The translations under genes were made by a program, and so were the position numbers. The notes under the pieces were generated by a model, which was given only the letters and a program-made list of their open reading frames with translations, was not told the origin of the DNA and did no database searches. Below are positions 22,590 to 33,412 of a stretch of DNA of 64,000 nucleotides, in pieces (the first letter of the stretch is position 1; every line of letters starts with the position of its first letter). Origin of the DNA: Polyodon spathula (Eukaryota; Chordata; Actinopteri; Acipenseriformes; Polyodontidae); the NCBI RefSeq assembly GCF_017654505.1, contig NC_054543.1, forward strand, positions 24,342,339 through 24,406,338. Reading direction: 5' to 3'.

Positions 22590-23267
22590 ATGAAGACCAA
22601 AGAGCATTCTACAGAAGATAAAGATAAAGTAATACAAATGCATAGATTAGGGAAAGGGTACAAAATAATATCCAAGAGTTTGGATATCCCAGTGAGCATA
22701 GTTGGATCAATAATCAGGAAGTGGAAGCTGCAACACACCACCCAGGCACTGCCAAGAAAAGCCCGTCCCTCAAAACTCAACGCTCAAACAAGAAGGAGAC
22801 TTGTGAGAGAAGCCACAGAGAGGCCAACAGTCACTTTGAAGGAGCTACAGAGTTCAGTGGCTGGGAGTGGAGTAATGGTGCACCAGTCAACCATATCAAG
22901 AGCTCTGCATAACACTGGCCTGTATGGGAGGGTGGCAAGAAAGAAGCCGTTACTCAAAAAGTACCATCTGAAAGCACGTCTGGAGTTTGCCAGAAAGCAT
23001 GAGAGAGACCCAGCTGCGATGTGGGAAAAGGTTTTGTAGTCAGATGAGACCAAGATAGAGCTTTTTGGCCAAAACTCAAAGCACTATGTGTGGCGCAAAC
23101 CTAACACTGCCCATGCCTCAAGACACACCATCCCTACAGTGAAGTATGGTGGTGGCAGCATCATGCTGTGGGGATGCTTCTCATCAGCAGGGACTGGGCA
23201 TCTTGTTACAATTGAAGGAAGAATGGATGGAGCAAAATACAGGAAAATACTGCAAGAGAAAATGATG
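22590..23267 (+). pseudogene. Tc1 transposase family B, 5' part before CR1
   Basis: Starts MKTKEHSTEDKDKVIQMH at the ATG at 22590, with the two helix-turn-helix motifs (KIISKSLDIPVSIVGSIIRK; LNAQTRRRLVREA). A TAG at 23038 replaces the Trp expected before [10 protein letters not shown], so the frame is broken at the first catalytic Asp. It then continues [24 protein letters not shown] and [10 protein letters not shown] until the CR1 insertion. Confidence 0.9.
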
Positions 23268-25892
23268 TGATAGGTGTTACAGAAACGTGGTTGTCTGAGA
23301 GTGATGGGGACAAATTTAATATTTGTGGGTATACACTGTATAGGAAAGACAGGCAGGACAGAAGAGGAGGAGGGGTAGCGCTATACATAAGAAACAGTCT
23401 TGAAGCCCAGGTGTTAAACCTGGACAAAGAAAATAAAACCGAATCAATATGGGTCAGAATAACGGACAAAAATTCAAAAGGCATAATAATAGGAGCATGC
23501 TATAGACCGCCAGATTCAGACGGTGAGCACAATAATCTGTTATACAATGACATTAGAAATGTGTGTAGCAAAGGAGAAGCCATACTAATGAGGGATTTCA
23601 ACTTCCCCCAAATAAAATGGGAAAACCCGGTGGGTAGCGCGAAGGATGAAATAGAAATGGTGGAAATGACAAATGACTGCTTCCTAACACAATTTGTGAA
23701 GGCACCCACTAGAGGGGAGGCATGCCTTGATTTAGTCTTTTCAAATAACGAAGATAGAATAACTAAAACAGAGGTCAGAGAACCACTGGCAAACTCAGAC
23801 CACAACATGGTCTCATTTGAAGTGTTTTTTAAATCCCCAAAAGAAATGACTAAAGCTAAGGTTTACAATTTTAGAAAAGCAAACTATGAAGGTATGAAAC
23901 AGAGACTTACAGAAGTAGATTGGAGTAAAATAGAAAAAACACCCACAGAAGAAGGATGGTTGTTCTTCAAAAATGTAGTACTAGAGGCACAAAACAATTA
24001 TATCCCTAAAGTAGACAAATCTAAATGTAAAACTAAATTGCCAAAATGGTTTAATAGATCAATTAAAAAAAATATTCAGCGAAAAAAGGCACTTTACAGA
24101 GCATTAAAAAAGGACCAAAAAGAAAGTACGCAGAAAGAGTACACAGAACTGCAAACGCAAGTCAAAAAGGAAGTTAGAAAGGCCAAGAGAGAAATAGAAA
24201 TAAACATTGCTAAGGGAGCTAAAACCAATTCCAAAATGTTTTTCCAATATTACAACAGCAAGAGAACATTCAAAGAGGAGATTAAATGTTTAAGAGATAC
24301 AAATGGCAAAATCGTAGATTTCACAAGTTTTTACAAAGGAAGATACTGACAACATGCCCCACATGTCATCCAGTTCCTGTCCAGTTTTAAATAACTTTAG
24401 CATAACTGAGGCAGAAGTGTTAAAGGGACTAGGAGCTCTTAAAATAAACAAATCCCCTGGGCTGGATGAGATCCTCCCAATAGTACTCAAAGAAATGAAA
24501 GAAGTAATTTACAAACCGCTAACCAAGATCATGCAGCAGTCTCTTGACACAGGGGTGGTACCGACAGACTGGAAAATTGCAAACGTAATACCGATCCACA
24601 AAAAGGGAAACAAAACTGAACCAGGTAACTACAGACCAGTAAGCCTGACTTCTATTATATGCAAACTTATGGAAACTATAATAAGATCCAAAATGGAAAA
24701 TTACCTATATGGTAACAGGGTACTGGGAGACAGTCAACATGGTTTTAGGAAAGGGAGATCGTGCCTAACTAACTTGCTTGATTTTTTTGAGGATGCAACA
24801 TCGATAATGGATAATTGCAAAGCATATGACATGGTTTATTTAGATTTCCAGAAAGCTTTTGACAAAGTCCCCACACAAAAGATTAATTCTCAAACTGAAC
24901 GCAGTTGGGATTCAAGGAAACACATGTACATGGACTAGGGAGTGGTTAACATACTGATTAGAGGAAAAACCTCAGAATGGAGTGTGGTAACCAGCGGTGT
25001 ACCACAGAGATCAGTATTAGGTCCTCTGCTATTCCTAATCTACATTAATGATTTAGATTCTGGTATAGTAAGCAAACTTGTTAAATTTGCAGACGACACA
25101 AAAGTAGGAGGAGTGGCAAACACTGTTGCAGCAGCAAAGGTCATTCAAAATGATCTAGACAAGATTCAGAACTGGGCAGACACATGGCAAATGACATTTA
25201 ATAGAGAAAAGTGTAAGGTACTGCACGCAGGAAATAAAAATGTACATTATAAATATCATATGGGAGATATTGAAATTGGAGAAGGAATCTATGAAAAAGA
25301 CCTAGGAGTTTTTGTTGACTCAGAAATGTCTTCATCTAGACAATGTGGGGAAGCTATAAAAAAGGCTAACAAGATGCTTGGATACATTGTGAAAAGTGTT
25401 GAATTTAAATCAAGGGAAGTAATGTTAAAACTGTACAATGCACTAGTAAGACCTCATCTTGAATATTGTGTTCAGTTCTGGTCACCTCGCTATAAAAAAG
25501 ATATTGCTGCTCTAGAAAGAGTGCAAAGAAGAGCGACCAGAATTATTCCGGGCTTAAAAGGCATGTCATATGCAGACAGGCTAAAAGAATTGAATCTGTT
25601 CAGTCTTGAACAAAGAAGACTACGTGGCGACCTAATTCAAGCATTCAAAATTCTAAAAGGTATTGACAGTGTCGACCCAAGGGACTTTTTCAGCCTGAAA
25701 AAAGAAACAAGGACCAGGGGTCACAAATGGAGATTAGAAAAAGGGGCATTCAGAACAGAAAATAGGAGACACTTTTTTACACAGAGAATTGTGAGGGTCT
25801 GGAATCAACTCCCCAGTAATGTTGTTGAAGCTGACACCCTGGGATCCTTCAAGAAGCTGCTTGATGAGATTTTGGGATCAATAAGCTACTAA
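23267..25892 (+). pseudogene. CR1 LINE ORF2: endonuclease and reverse transcriptase
   Basis: The first part is an APE-type endonuclease: VTETWLSESDGDKF, RRGGGVALYIRN, GACYRPPDSDG, NSDHNMVSFEV. The reverse transcriptase follows: PGNYRPVSLTSIICKLME, QHGFRKGRSCLTNLLDF, YLDFQKAFDKVP, TSGVPQRSVLGPLLFLIYI, and the catalytic FADDTKVGG. The C-terminal region has WNQLPSNVVEADTLGSFKK, typical of CR1. The frame breaks at 24349 and again near 24900-24942, splitting the protein into three. The order and motifs point to the CR1/L3 clade; the N-terminus of ORF2 and all of ORF1 are missing. Confidence 0.92.
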
Positions 25893-25965
25893 CAACCAAA
25901 CGAGCAAGATGGGCCGAATGGCCTCCTCTCGTTTGTAAACTTTCTTATGTTCTTATGTTCTTATG
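23268..25965 (+). mobile_element. CR1-clade LINE, 5' truncated, inside Tc1
   Basis: It begins inside the endonuclease domain and ends with tandem TTCTTATG units, the kind of short 3' repeat found in CR1 elements. Tc1 sequence stops at AAAATGATG and resumes at CTTCAGTCCGC right after the tail, so the insertion point is precise. Any target duplication is only a few bases (ATG). Confidence 0.9.
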
Positions 25966-26301
25966 CTTCAGTCCGCTAAAAATCTGAAGCCTGGGTGGAA
26001 ATTCACCTTTCAGCAGGACAATGATCCCAAGCACAAGGCCAAAGCAACATTGGAGTGGCTCAAGAACAAAAAGGTGAATGTCCTACAGTGACCCAGTCAA
26101 AGTCCTGATCTCAATCCCATTGAGAATCTGTGGCACTATTTGAAAATTGCAGTCCACAAGCGTCGGTCAACCAACCTGGAGCAAATCTGCCAAGAAGAAT
26201 GGGCCAAAATCACTCCAACACTGTGTGCAAAGCTGGTACATACTTACCCCAAAAGACTTAAAGCTGTTATTGGAGGAAAAGGTGGCTCTACCAAATATTA
26301 A
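25966..26301 (+). pseudogene. Tc1 transposase family B, 3' part after CR1
   Basis: The frame resumes with LQSAKNLKPGWKFTFQQDND, the second catalytic Asp. A TGA at about 26090 replaces the Trp before [17 protein letters not shown], which has the catalytic Glu. It ends GGKGGSTKY and TAA at 26301. Together with the 5' part the protein has two nonsense codons and one large insertion. Confidence 0.9.
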
Positions 26302-26520
26302 AGTGTGTGGGTTGAATAATTATGCAAGTAAGATATTTCAGTTTTTTATTTTTCTTAAAAATATTTCCCAACATAAAACCAATGTCACCTTACAATAATT
26401 GATTTTGAGTTTCAGTGTTTTAAAATAAAATATCAAACAGAATGAAATTTCAATGTACCATTTGTAATTCAGTAATATGACAGAATTGGTCAGGGGTCTG
26501 AATACTTTTGCAAGGCACTT

Positions 26521-27500
26521 GGCTTGATTCATGCGTCCTTCACAAAGACAAATCTGCAGAAGGAAGCAAGTTTTCTTCCAGGACAACCTTGTACTTGGCT
26601 TGATTCATGCCAAAGCTGCCCGATTCCAGCCTTGCTGAAGCACCCCCAGATGAGTTCAATTTTCAGCTTTCCCCAACACCTGGTCGTCTAATGGTTAGAC
26701 AGAGACCTGGAGAGGCCTACAAGCCACAGTGTCTTGCACCCACTGTGAAATGTGGTGGAGGATCGGTGATGATCTGGGGGTGCTTCAGCAAGGCTGGAAT
26801 CGGGCAGCTTTGGCATGAATCAGGCCAAGTACAAGGTTGTCCTGGAAGAAAACTTACTTCCTTCTGCTCTGACAATGTTCCCCAACTCTGAGGATTGTTT
26901 TTTTCAGCAGGACAATGCTCCATGCCACACAGCCAGGTCAATCAAGGTGTGGATGGAGGACCACCAGATCAAGACTCTGTTATGGCCAGCCCAATCTCCA
27001 GACCTGAATCCCTTTGAAAACCTCTGGAATGTGATCAACAGGAAGGTGGATGGTCACAAGCCATCAAACAAAGCCGAGCTGCTTGTATTTTTGCGCCAGG
27101 AGTGGCATAAAGTCACCCAACATCAATGTGAAAGACTGGTGGAGAGCATGCCAAGACGCATGAAAACTGTGCTTGAAAATCAGGGTTATTTCACCAAATA
27201 TTGATTTCTGAAGTTAAAACATTAGTATTGTGTTGTTTAAAAATGAATATGAACTTATTTTCTTTGCATTATTCAAGGTCTGATAACACTGCATCCTTTT
27301 TGTTATTCTGACCAGCTGTCATTTTCTGCAAATAAATGCTCTAAATGACAATATTTTTATTTGGAATTTGGGAGAAATGTTGTCAGTAGTTTATAGAATA
27401 AAACAAAAATGTTCATTTTATCCAAACACATACCTATAAATTGTTAAACCAGAGAAACTGATAATTTTGCAGTGGTCTCTTAATTTTTTCCAGAGCTGTA
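26521..27500 (+). mobile_element. Tc1 family A, second copy, rearranged 5' end
   Basis: The right end (CAGTGGTCTCTTAATTTTTT to AGAGCTGTA) is the same as at 1630. The left terminal repeat and DNA-binding half are missing. Instead 26521-26640 is an inverted copy of the transposase segment around 26770-26870 (for example CTTGGCTTGATTCATGC against GCATGAATCAGGCCAAG), after which the forward transposase resumes at about 26645. Confidence 0.85.
26645..27204 (+). pseudogene. Tc1 transposase family A, catalytic half
   Basis: Begins around FNFQLSPTPGRLMVR, shortly after where the first catalytic Asp would be, then YKVVLEENLLPSALTMFPN, the second Asp in QQDNAPCHT and the Glu in NPFENLWNVI. It ends GYFTKY and stop at 27204. 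It keeps the two bases that the copy at 983 has lost. The N-terminal half is missing. A frame shift near 26810 is caused by a deletion relative to the copy at 900-945. Confidence 0.85.
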
Positions 27501-29104
27501 TATAGAAAATCTACACCCCCTTAAACTTTTTTCACATTTTGTTGTGTCAGTACCTCAGAGTTTCATGCATTTAAATGAGGATTTTTTTCCCACATATCTA
27601 CACACCTTACTCCACACTGTTAAGGGGAAAAAAGTTTTTATTGAGAAAAAAATTACATATTAAAAATACAAAACTGAAAGATCATAATTGGATAAGTCTC
27701 CACCCCCCTGAGTTAATACTTAATGGAAGCACCTTTGGCAGCAATTACAGCTGTGAGTCTGTTGGGATAGGTCTCTACCAACTTTGCACACCTAGATTTG
27801 GCAATATTTGACCATTCTTTACAAAACTGTTCAAGCTCTGTCAAGTTCCTTGGGGAGCGTTGATGGACAGCAATCTTCAAATCATGCCACAAATTTTAGA
27901 TTGGATTTTGGTCAGGGCTCTGACTGGGGCTCTCAAAGACATATACCTTTTTTGTTCCTTAGCCACTCCAGTGTAGCTTTGGCTGTGTGCTTTGGGTCGT
28001 TGTCATGCTGAAAGGTGAACTTCTGTCTCAGTTTCAGCTTTCTTGCAGAGAGCAGCAGGTTTTCCTCAAGGACTTCTCTGTACTTTTCTCCATTCATTTT
28101 CCCTTCTATCCTGACAAGTGCCCCAGTCTCAGCCGATGAGAAACACCCCCTTAACATGATGCTGCCATCACAATGTTTCACAGTATGGGTGGTATTCTTT
28201 GGGTGATGCGCTGTTTTTGGTTTGTGCCAAACATAACGCTTTGCATTTCAATTTTATTTTTTGCCAGACCACAAAACTTTTTTGCCACATGGCTGCAGAA
28301 TCTGTGTTTTTTTGCACGCTTCAAACGGGATTCAAGGTGGGCTTTCTTGAGTAATAGCTTCCTTCTTGCCACCCTACCATACAAGCCAGATTTATGGACC
28401 GCTTGGGATATTGTTGTCAGATGTACATTTTGAGCAGTCTTGGCCGTAAAAGCCTGTAACTCTGGCAAAGTTGCCATTGGCCTCTTGGTAGCCTCTCTGA
28501 TCAGTCTCCTTCTTGCTCGTTCATCCAGTTTGGAGGGATGACCTGATCTAGGTAGGGTTGGTGGTGGTGGTGCAATACACCTTCCACTTCTTAATAATCA
28601 TCTTGACCATGCTCCAAGGGATATTGAAGGGCTCTGATATTGTTTTATACCCATCCTCTGATCTGTGCTTTTCAACAACTTTGTCCCGGAGTTCTTTTGA
28701 AAGCGCCTTGGTTGTCATGGTTGAGTCTTTGCTTTGAAATGCACTACCCAGCGAAGGGAACCTACAGGAACTGCTGAATTTATCCTGAAATCATGTGAAT
28801 AACTACAATTTAACACAGGTGGACACCACTTAACTTGGTGTGTGGTTTTGAAGGCGATTGGTTACACCTGAGTTGATTTAGGATTGCTATTACAATGGGA
28901 TAGACACTTATCCAATCAAGCTATTTCATTTTTTATTTTTTATTAATTTTCTACAAATTTCTAGAATATTTTTTTCACTTGGAAGTTGTGGGATAGGATG
29001 TGTAGATAAATGAAAAGAAAAAAACTATTTTAATGCATTTTAATTCCAGACTATAAGAAACAAAATGTGAACATTTTGAAAGGGGGTGTAGAACTTTCTA
29101 TAGG

Positions 29105-29108
<4 letters not shown>
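27501..29108 (-). mobile_element. Tc1/mariner element, family E
   Basis: The left end TATAGAAAATCTACACCCCC and right end GGGGGTGTAGAACTTTCTATA are inverted repeats. The left terminus abuts the family A copy and the right abuts an AT/AC microsatellite. The transposase runs on the minus strand. Confidence 0.88.
27720..28718 (-). pseudogene. decayed Tc1 transposase, family E
   Basis: The minus-strand ATG at 28716-28718 starts MTTKALSKELRDKVVEKH. Pieces that follow include [52 protein letters not shown] and the second catalytic Asp in [18 protein letters not shown]. Frameshifts and stops interrupt it several times, including where the first Asp and the terminal Glu motif would be. Confidence 0.85.

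Positions 29109-29196
<88 letters not shown>
29107..29196. repeat. (AT)n(AC)n microsatellite
   Basis: About 29 AT units followed by about 15 AC units at the right edge of a Tc1 element. The arrangement mirrors the microsatellite at 20693-20782, which sits at the left edge of another Tc1 element. Confidence 0.95.
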
Positions 29197-29199
<3 letters not shown>

Positions 29200-30389
29200 C
29201 ATTTTTGCAAAGGAACCTTGCCTGCCTGGCTACCCTGCTGCTGCTTAGGCTCTGAAATTCTACTTTCGACATCCTTTTCTGTACAACTTCCTGATTTGGC
29301 TTTTGACCTTTTTCTGCACGACTACTGAATAGGCTTTGAATATCTCAGGACAACTTCCACCCTCATTACCGAACAAGAAGCAGATCCAACAAAGATGATG
29401 GATGCTCTTACCTCTTCAACTTCTTGATACTCCATCCACAAATTCAGCTTTTCATTCAATGGCTCCTGCCCAAGAACCAGGGCACTCCCGGCCGCGTCGC
29501 TCTAGGAGGAAACGCTGGCCAGATCATACCACAGTGCAGCTTTTCTTTAGACTGGCCATTTGCAAAATTACTAAAAGTCCTCTTCGACAGAGGAATCCAA
29601 ATCCTGGCAGGAAAACCGAATTGTTTTCCATTTACTGTGAGTCTACCTCTGCAGAGCCTGTATTTTTATCATATTGCTCTGCCTCTGCTCACAGGAGCTC
29701 CAGCTTCAGGCTCCGCTGATGTCACTCATTCTTGGATAATCAATTTATTTTGAAGCCTCCTTCAACACAACTCAGCTTCAGCTCCTTCTTCCACATCTCA
29801 CGCACCAGTCACCACCCACTCATTAAATGCATTATCCATTCCAACCCAGGGAACTTCAGTCCTGCCCACAATTCTAGCAGTCACTCTGAATATAACTTGG
29901 CTTCAGCAACAGCATCATGATCTTATACAGCACCGGAATGACCTCTCTCTGTCTATCCTTGTTCACTTATGCCTCATCTATAGGATTCAGGGGTCTTCAA
30001 TTAAATGTTTTTCAGCATCTGGCCACCCGAAATTGCCTTGTTAGAAATGTACCCCATTGTAGCAGCAGCACAACTTTGGGGACATTCTTGGTCCAAAAAA
30101 TTCATATTATTCTTCAGCGATAAGCAATCAGCTATCTACATCATCAATAAAGGCAGGTCCCCCCCCTATCCACATCATCAATAAAGGCAGCCCCCCCCCC
30201 CATCATCTCCTTTGGATAGCAGTGTCCTTTAATTTCATTATCCAGCCTCGCCATCTTCCAGGCTTATATAATAATGCAGCTGATGCTTTGTCTCACATCC
30301 CTGATTCCCCTTCACGTCCCACAGTTCAATAAGCTCATCTTCAACTGAATTCTACCCTCTCCAGTCTTCCCAATTCAGCCAAAAATTAT

Positions 30390-31365
30390 ATGCCAACAGC
30401 TCTTTCCCCATATACTTGTTCTTCTTATTCGACAGGCTGGGCAAAATATTCCACCTTCTGCGCTCAGAACAGGTTATCCCCCACCCCTTTCAATGAAAAC
30501 TGGATTGTAGCCTTTATAGTTCACGCTCGGGACAGCCTGCATCTAACCCCATTATCTATAAAATCTTACATTTCAGGAATCCAATTCCACTTCGGTAGTA
30601 TGTCTATCCCCTCGATGACCCTCCTCTCTATCCCAGCAGTTCGCCTGACTATCCGAGGAATTACCAAGAGCCTTCCCCCCGCATCGCCCTCCAGACTCCC
30701 TACAACTACCAATATCCTCAATGCTTTAGTTTCAATTCTCCGATCAGGTTTTTTTAATCCTTTCGACGACATAGTCATGTAAGCCATGTGCCTAAATGCT
30801 TTCTTCGGATTCCTAAGATGTTCAAAATTCACTGTTCCCTCATCCTCCAGTTTTCCAACCATAGGCACCCATTCCTGTGACCTCTCCCTGGCTCCAGGCC
30901 ATCATTTCATTCATCTCCTGAGATCATCTAAGACAGACCAGCTCTGCCAGGGTCAATTTATCCAACTATCGAAGGTAGATTCCCCTCTCTGCCCCTACTC
31001 AGCTCTTTCCAAGTTCCTATCAGCGAAAAAACCTTTCAGTTCCCCAGATCTCCTGTTTATCGATTGCTCCTGAAATATCATCACCAGTCATTGGTTCGCT
31101 ACCCAACTCTCCAATCTGATTTGCAAAGCAGGTCTCCCTCCTCAGTTGTACACCACTAATTCTTTTAGAATTGGCACAGCCTTCTCAGTTGCCGATTGCA
31201 AGCATTAATCAAAACCTAATTAAGTCTATGGGTCACTGGTCCTCCTCAGCAGTTAATTCATACATCCGATCTGCGGCTTCTGACGTCGCAGCAGCACAAC
31301 AGTCTATCGCTAACGTGCACGGAGTGGGGGCGCCCTCTCAGAGGAAACCAGAGGTTTCCCCATAA
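30390..31365 (+). pseudogene. Ngaro/DIRS tyrosine recombinase, broken
   Basis: The N-terminal part has YSTGWAKYSTFCAQNRL and PLSIKSYISGIQFHFG, as in DIRS-type recombinases. The catalytic part has FFGFLRCSKFT (first Arg) and LLRSSKTDQ (Lys). TNSFRIGTA follows, where the family has HSFRIGAA (His and second Arg), then GHWSSSAVNSYIR (Tyr nucleophile). The conserved His has become Asn. In-frame stops at about 30780 and 31071 and a frameshift before 31171 inactivate it. Such enzymes integrate circular cDNA without a DDE integrase. Confidence 0.85.
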
Positions 31366-31499
31366 TAAAGGGGGTTTTTCCTCTCAGCCAAGCAGATGGC
31401 CTACACATAGCTTTTCCCCATAACCATCTTTCCGTTTCTGTTTGTCTCTTCCTTGTTTTATGTTACACATTGGCACGTGGTCTTTGTTTGTCTTCACAG

Positions 31500-31707
31500 G
31501 TGCAGGTTCTGGGGGAAGCCAGTGGTCCTTCTTCTGGGGGATAGTGAGTCTCACTTCCCCTGCCTGGAGACAGTAATATACAGGTTCTTTGAACAGTCAG
31601 AGGGGACCACCTGCCAAACTATTCTCTCACAGCTCATGTGCTATATCCTGCCTCAAGATGAGAAGGCTCTTTCTCTATTCTCCTGGGACATGGCCCTCTT
31701 ACCTTAG
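31500..31707 (+). pseudogene. possible Ngaro ORF3 (SGNH hydrolase-like) remnant
   Basis: The open stretch reads FWGKPVVLLLGDSESHF, then FFEQSEGTTC. The GDS motif after a hydrophobic strand is the start of SGNH hydrolases, known as the third ORF in several Ngaro elements. Only this first block is visible. The assignment rests on the motif and its position after the recombinase. Confidence 0.4.
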
Positions 31708-32092
31708 TGCTCGAGTCCCAGAACTAACAGTCTTCTATGTTTTCAGACTCTTTTCTCTTTTCTTTCAAGGTTCCAAAAACTGTTTCATCCTCTGAGGGAA
31801 ATCCAGCTGCAGAGCAATGCCTATTAACAGCTCTCAAGTACCCATCTGTGGGACAACGCTCATTAACAACTCCCAAGCAAACAACAATACCCCCAACACA
31901 ACCCTCCTCCTGTTACATTAGTAACTGTACTCGCTCTGTGCACAAAATCTTAAGTAGGCTATGGTGTAATTGCTGTATTGACTACTACAAAATATGGCAT
32001 AAACAGAGGTCATTGTCATTTTAATCAAATTAAATAAAAAGATACAATGACATAGAACAACGTATCTTTACCAAAATGACAGTATTTACTTA

Positions 32093-32993
32093 CTGTAAAA
32101 ACCACTGAATAAGTCGATTTTCTAGGCATTTTTGCGGGGCCCTTAAAAGGGGGGAGCGGCGTATGCACCGGTGTGTACAATATTAAACTACTGACTGTAC
32201 CAGCGCCACAATGGGATTACTACAGCCACGGTTATGGCTCACACAAACTTCTGTCAACAACCTGATATATTTTTTCAGGATCTACAGCATTCAGGCCATG
32301 TTGATAGGTAAAAACACAAAATCAGTGCTCTAATTAAACGTTTTAATTTGTTACTCTCAATACCATTAGTCATTTTGAATGTTAAGCACAAGCTTTCAGA
32401 CTCTTGACTGAAAACGTCACAGCTAAACTGCTTCACTTTTAACACAACAGCTGTCAGTTTCTATGAATTTTCTTATTCCCACCCTCTCGAGCCATTGATT
32501 TGTCAATATTCAGACTGAACCCGCCCCTGGGATCCGTAGCAAACAGCTATTGGTTAGAAAGCAGTGTAGCAAACTTTTAAAGTCTTCTGTTTTGTTGTAC
32601 ATCTGGAAATTGAATGCAATTGTTCTGCATTGTATACAACATAATATGTTTTGTTTACTGGTTATTAGCTGATGCACTGTTTAGTTTATTTTTTTTATTT
32701 TTTTGCTTTTTAATTGATGAAGCAGCACTGTTTAATACTAAAATTTGAATTAATACAACATATGTGTAAAAGCCAATGCAGTGGGAACTATTACTGTGGT
32801 TTTGGAAAGAAATGTTCAGTAAAACAAAGAAAATAAGTTCTTGAACTTGCTTGAGTACTTGATAAGCTAAAATACTGGTAGGTTAAGTTAAGCATTTTAA
32901 AATACACAAAAAAAAAAATTCCCTAAAATTCAACTCTCAAAAAGGGGGGAGCGACTTTAACACCAGTGAGACCTATAAAACGATTTTTTACGG
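32093..32993. mobile_element. pogo/mariner-like MITE, about 900 bp
   Basis: The left end CTGTAAAAACCACTGAATAA and right end CGATTTTTTACGG are inverted repeats flanked by TA on both sides. There is matching GGGGGGAGCG near both ends (32150 and 32945). There is no transposase. It sits in AHR intron 6, about 270 bp from exon 6. Confidence 0.75.
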
Positions 32994-33266
32994 TAAGTTA
33001 TATCATTTCCAATTGATACTTTTTACAAATGCTGATAGCCATTTGTGATTTAATCTACTGATATTTACTGAACAAAACATTTAAATTGTAATTTAAACAC
33101 ATGTCTTAAAAGAGACACATAAGAATGACATGAGTTGTTCACGAAGTCTATTATTCACTGAAGTGTAACATTCAAAAAGCCCACCCAATCAATTGTTGCA
33201 GAGCTGAATTGTCGTGGTATGCATTGTCAGGGACGAAACTGTTATGGACCCATTAAAACAACTAAC

Positions 33267-33412
33267 CAGAAAGCCAGAAGAGTTGTCAAGGAGACAGCGG
33301 AAGCGGCAGCAGAAGCTTCTCTCCAGGAAGGATGAGTTCTCAGGTGGAATGAGTTGGGGGTCATAGTTCACAATGTTGGAAAGCCCGGTGCTACTGCTGC
33401 CATTTTTCGTGA
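33267..33412 (-). CDS. ahr: AHR exon 6, between PAS-A and PAS-B
   Basis: Acceptor TTTTTTGTGTTGAAG precedes TCACGAAAAATGG; the exon ends TTTCTG before GTTAGT. After completing a split Leu codon it reads [37 protein letters not shown] and [11 protein letters not shown], ending in phase 0 so that it joins ALNFQG of exon 7, as in all AHRs. The intron between this exon and exon 7 is about 14.7 kb and is largely transposon-derived. Confidence 0.95.

Larger units (their letters stand above)
22250..26520 (+). mobile_element. Tc1 element, family B, split by a CR1 insertion
   Basis: Long inverted repeats flank the element: left 22255-22420 (TACATTGAAATTTCGTTCTG) and right 26300-26520 (GAATGAAATTTCAATGTACC), about 170-200 bp. 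The right end GGTCTGAATACTTTTGCAAGG is complete, whereas the left lacks its outer 45 bp or so, where family C abuts. The transposase is interrupted by a 2.7-kb CR1 element at 23268-25965. Without that insertion the element would be about 1.6 kb, normal for Tc1. Confidence 0.9.
29205..31720 (+). mobile_element. DIRS/Ngaro-type tyrosine-recombinase retrotransposon relic
   Basis: Domain traces run in order on the plus strand. At 30070-30330 is RNase H-like sequence (LWGHSWSKKFILFFSDKQ, then NAADALSHIPDSP). At 30390-31365 is a tyrosine recombinase, and at about 31500-31705 a piece starting GKPVVLLLGDSES. Ngaro elements carry RT/RH, recombinase and a third ORF with an SGNH hydrolase-like domain, which this order suggests. 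The reverse transcriptase is missing or too decayed to see. The exact ends are not resolved. Confidence 0.7.
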
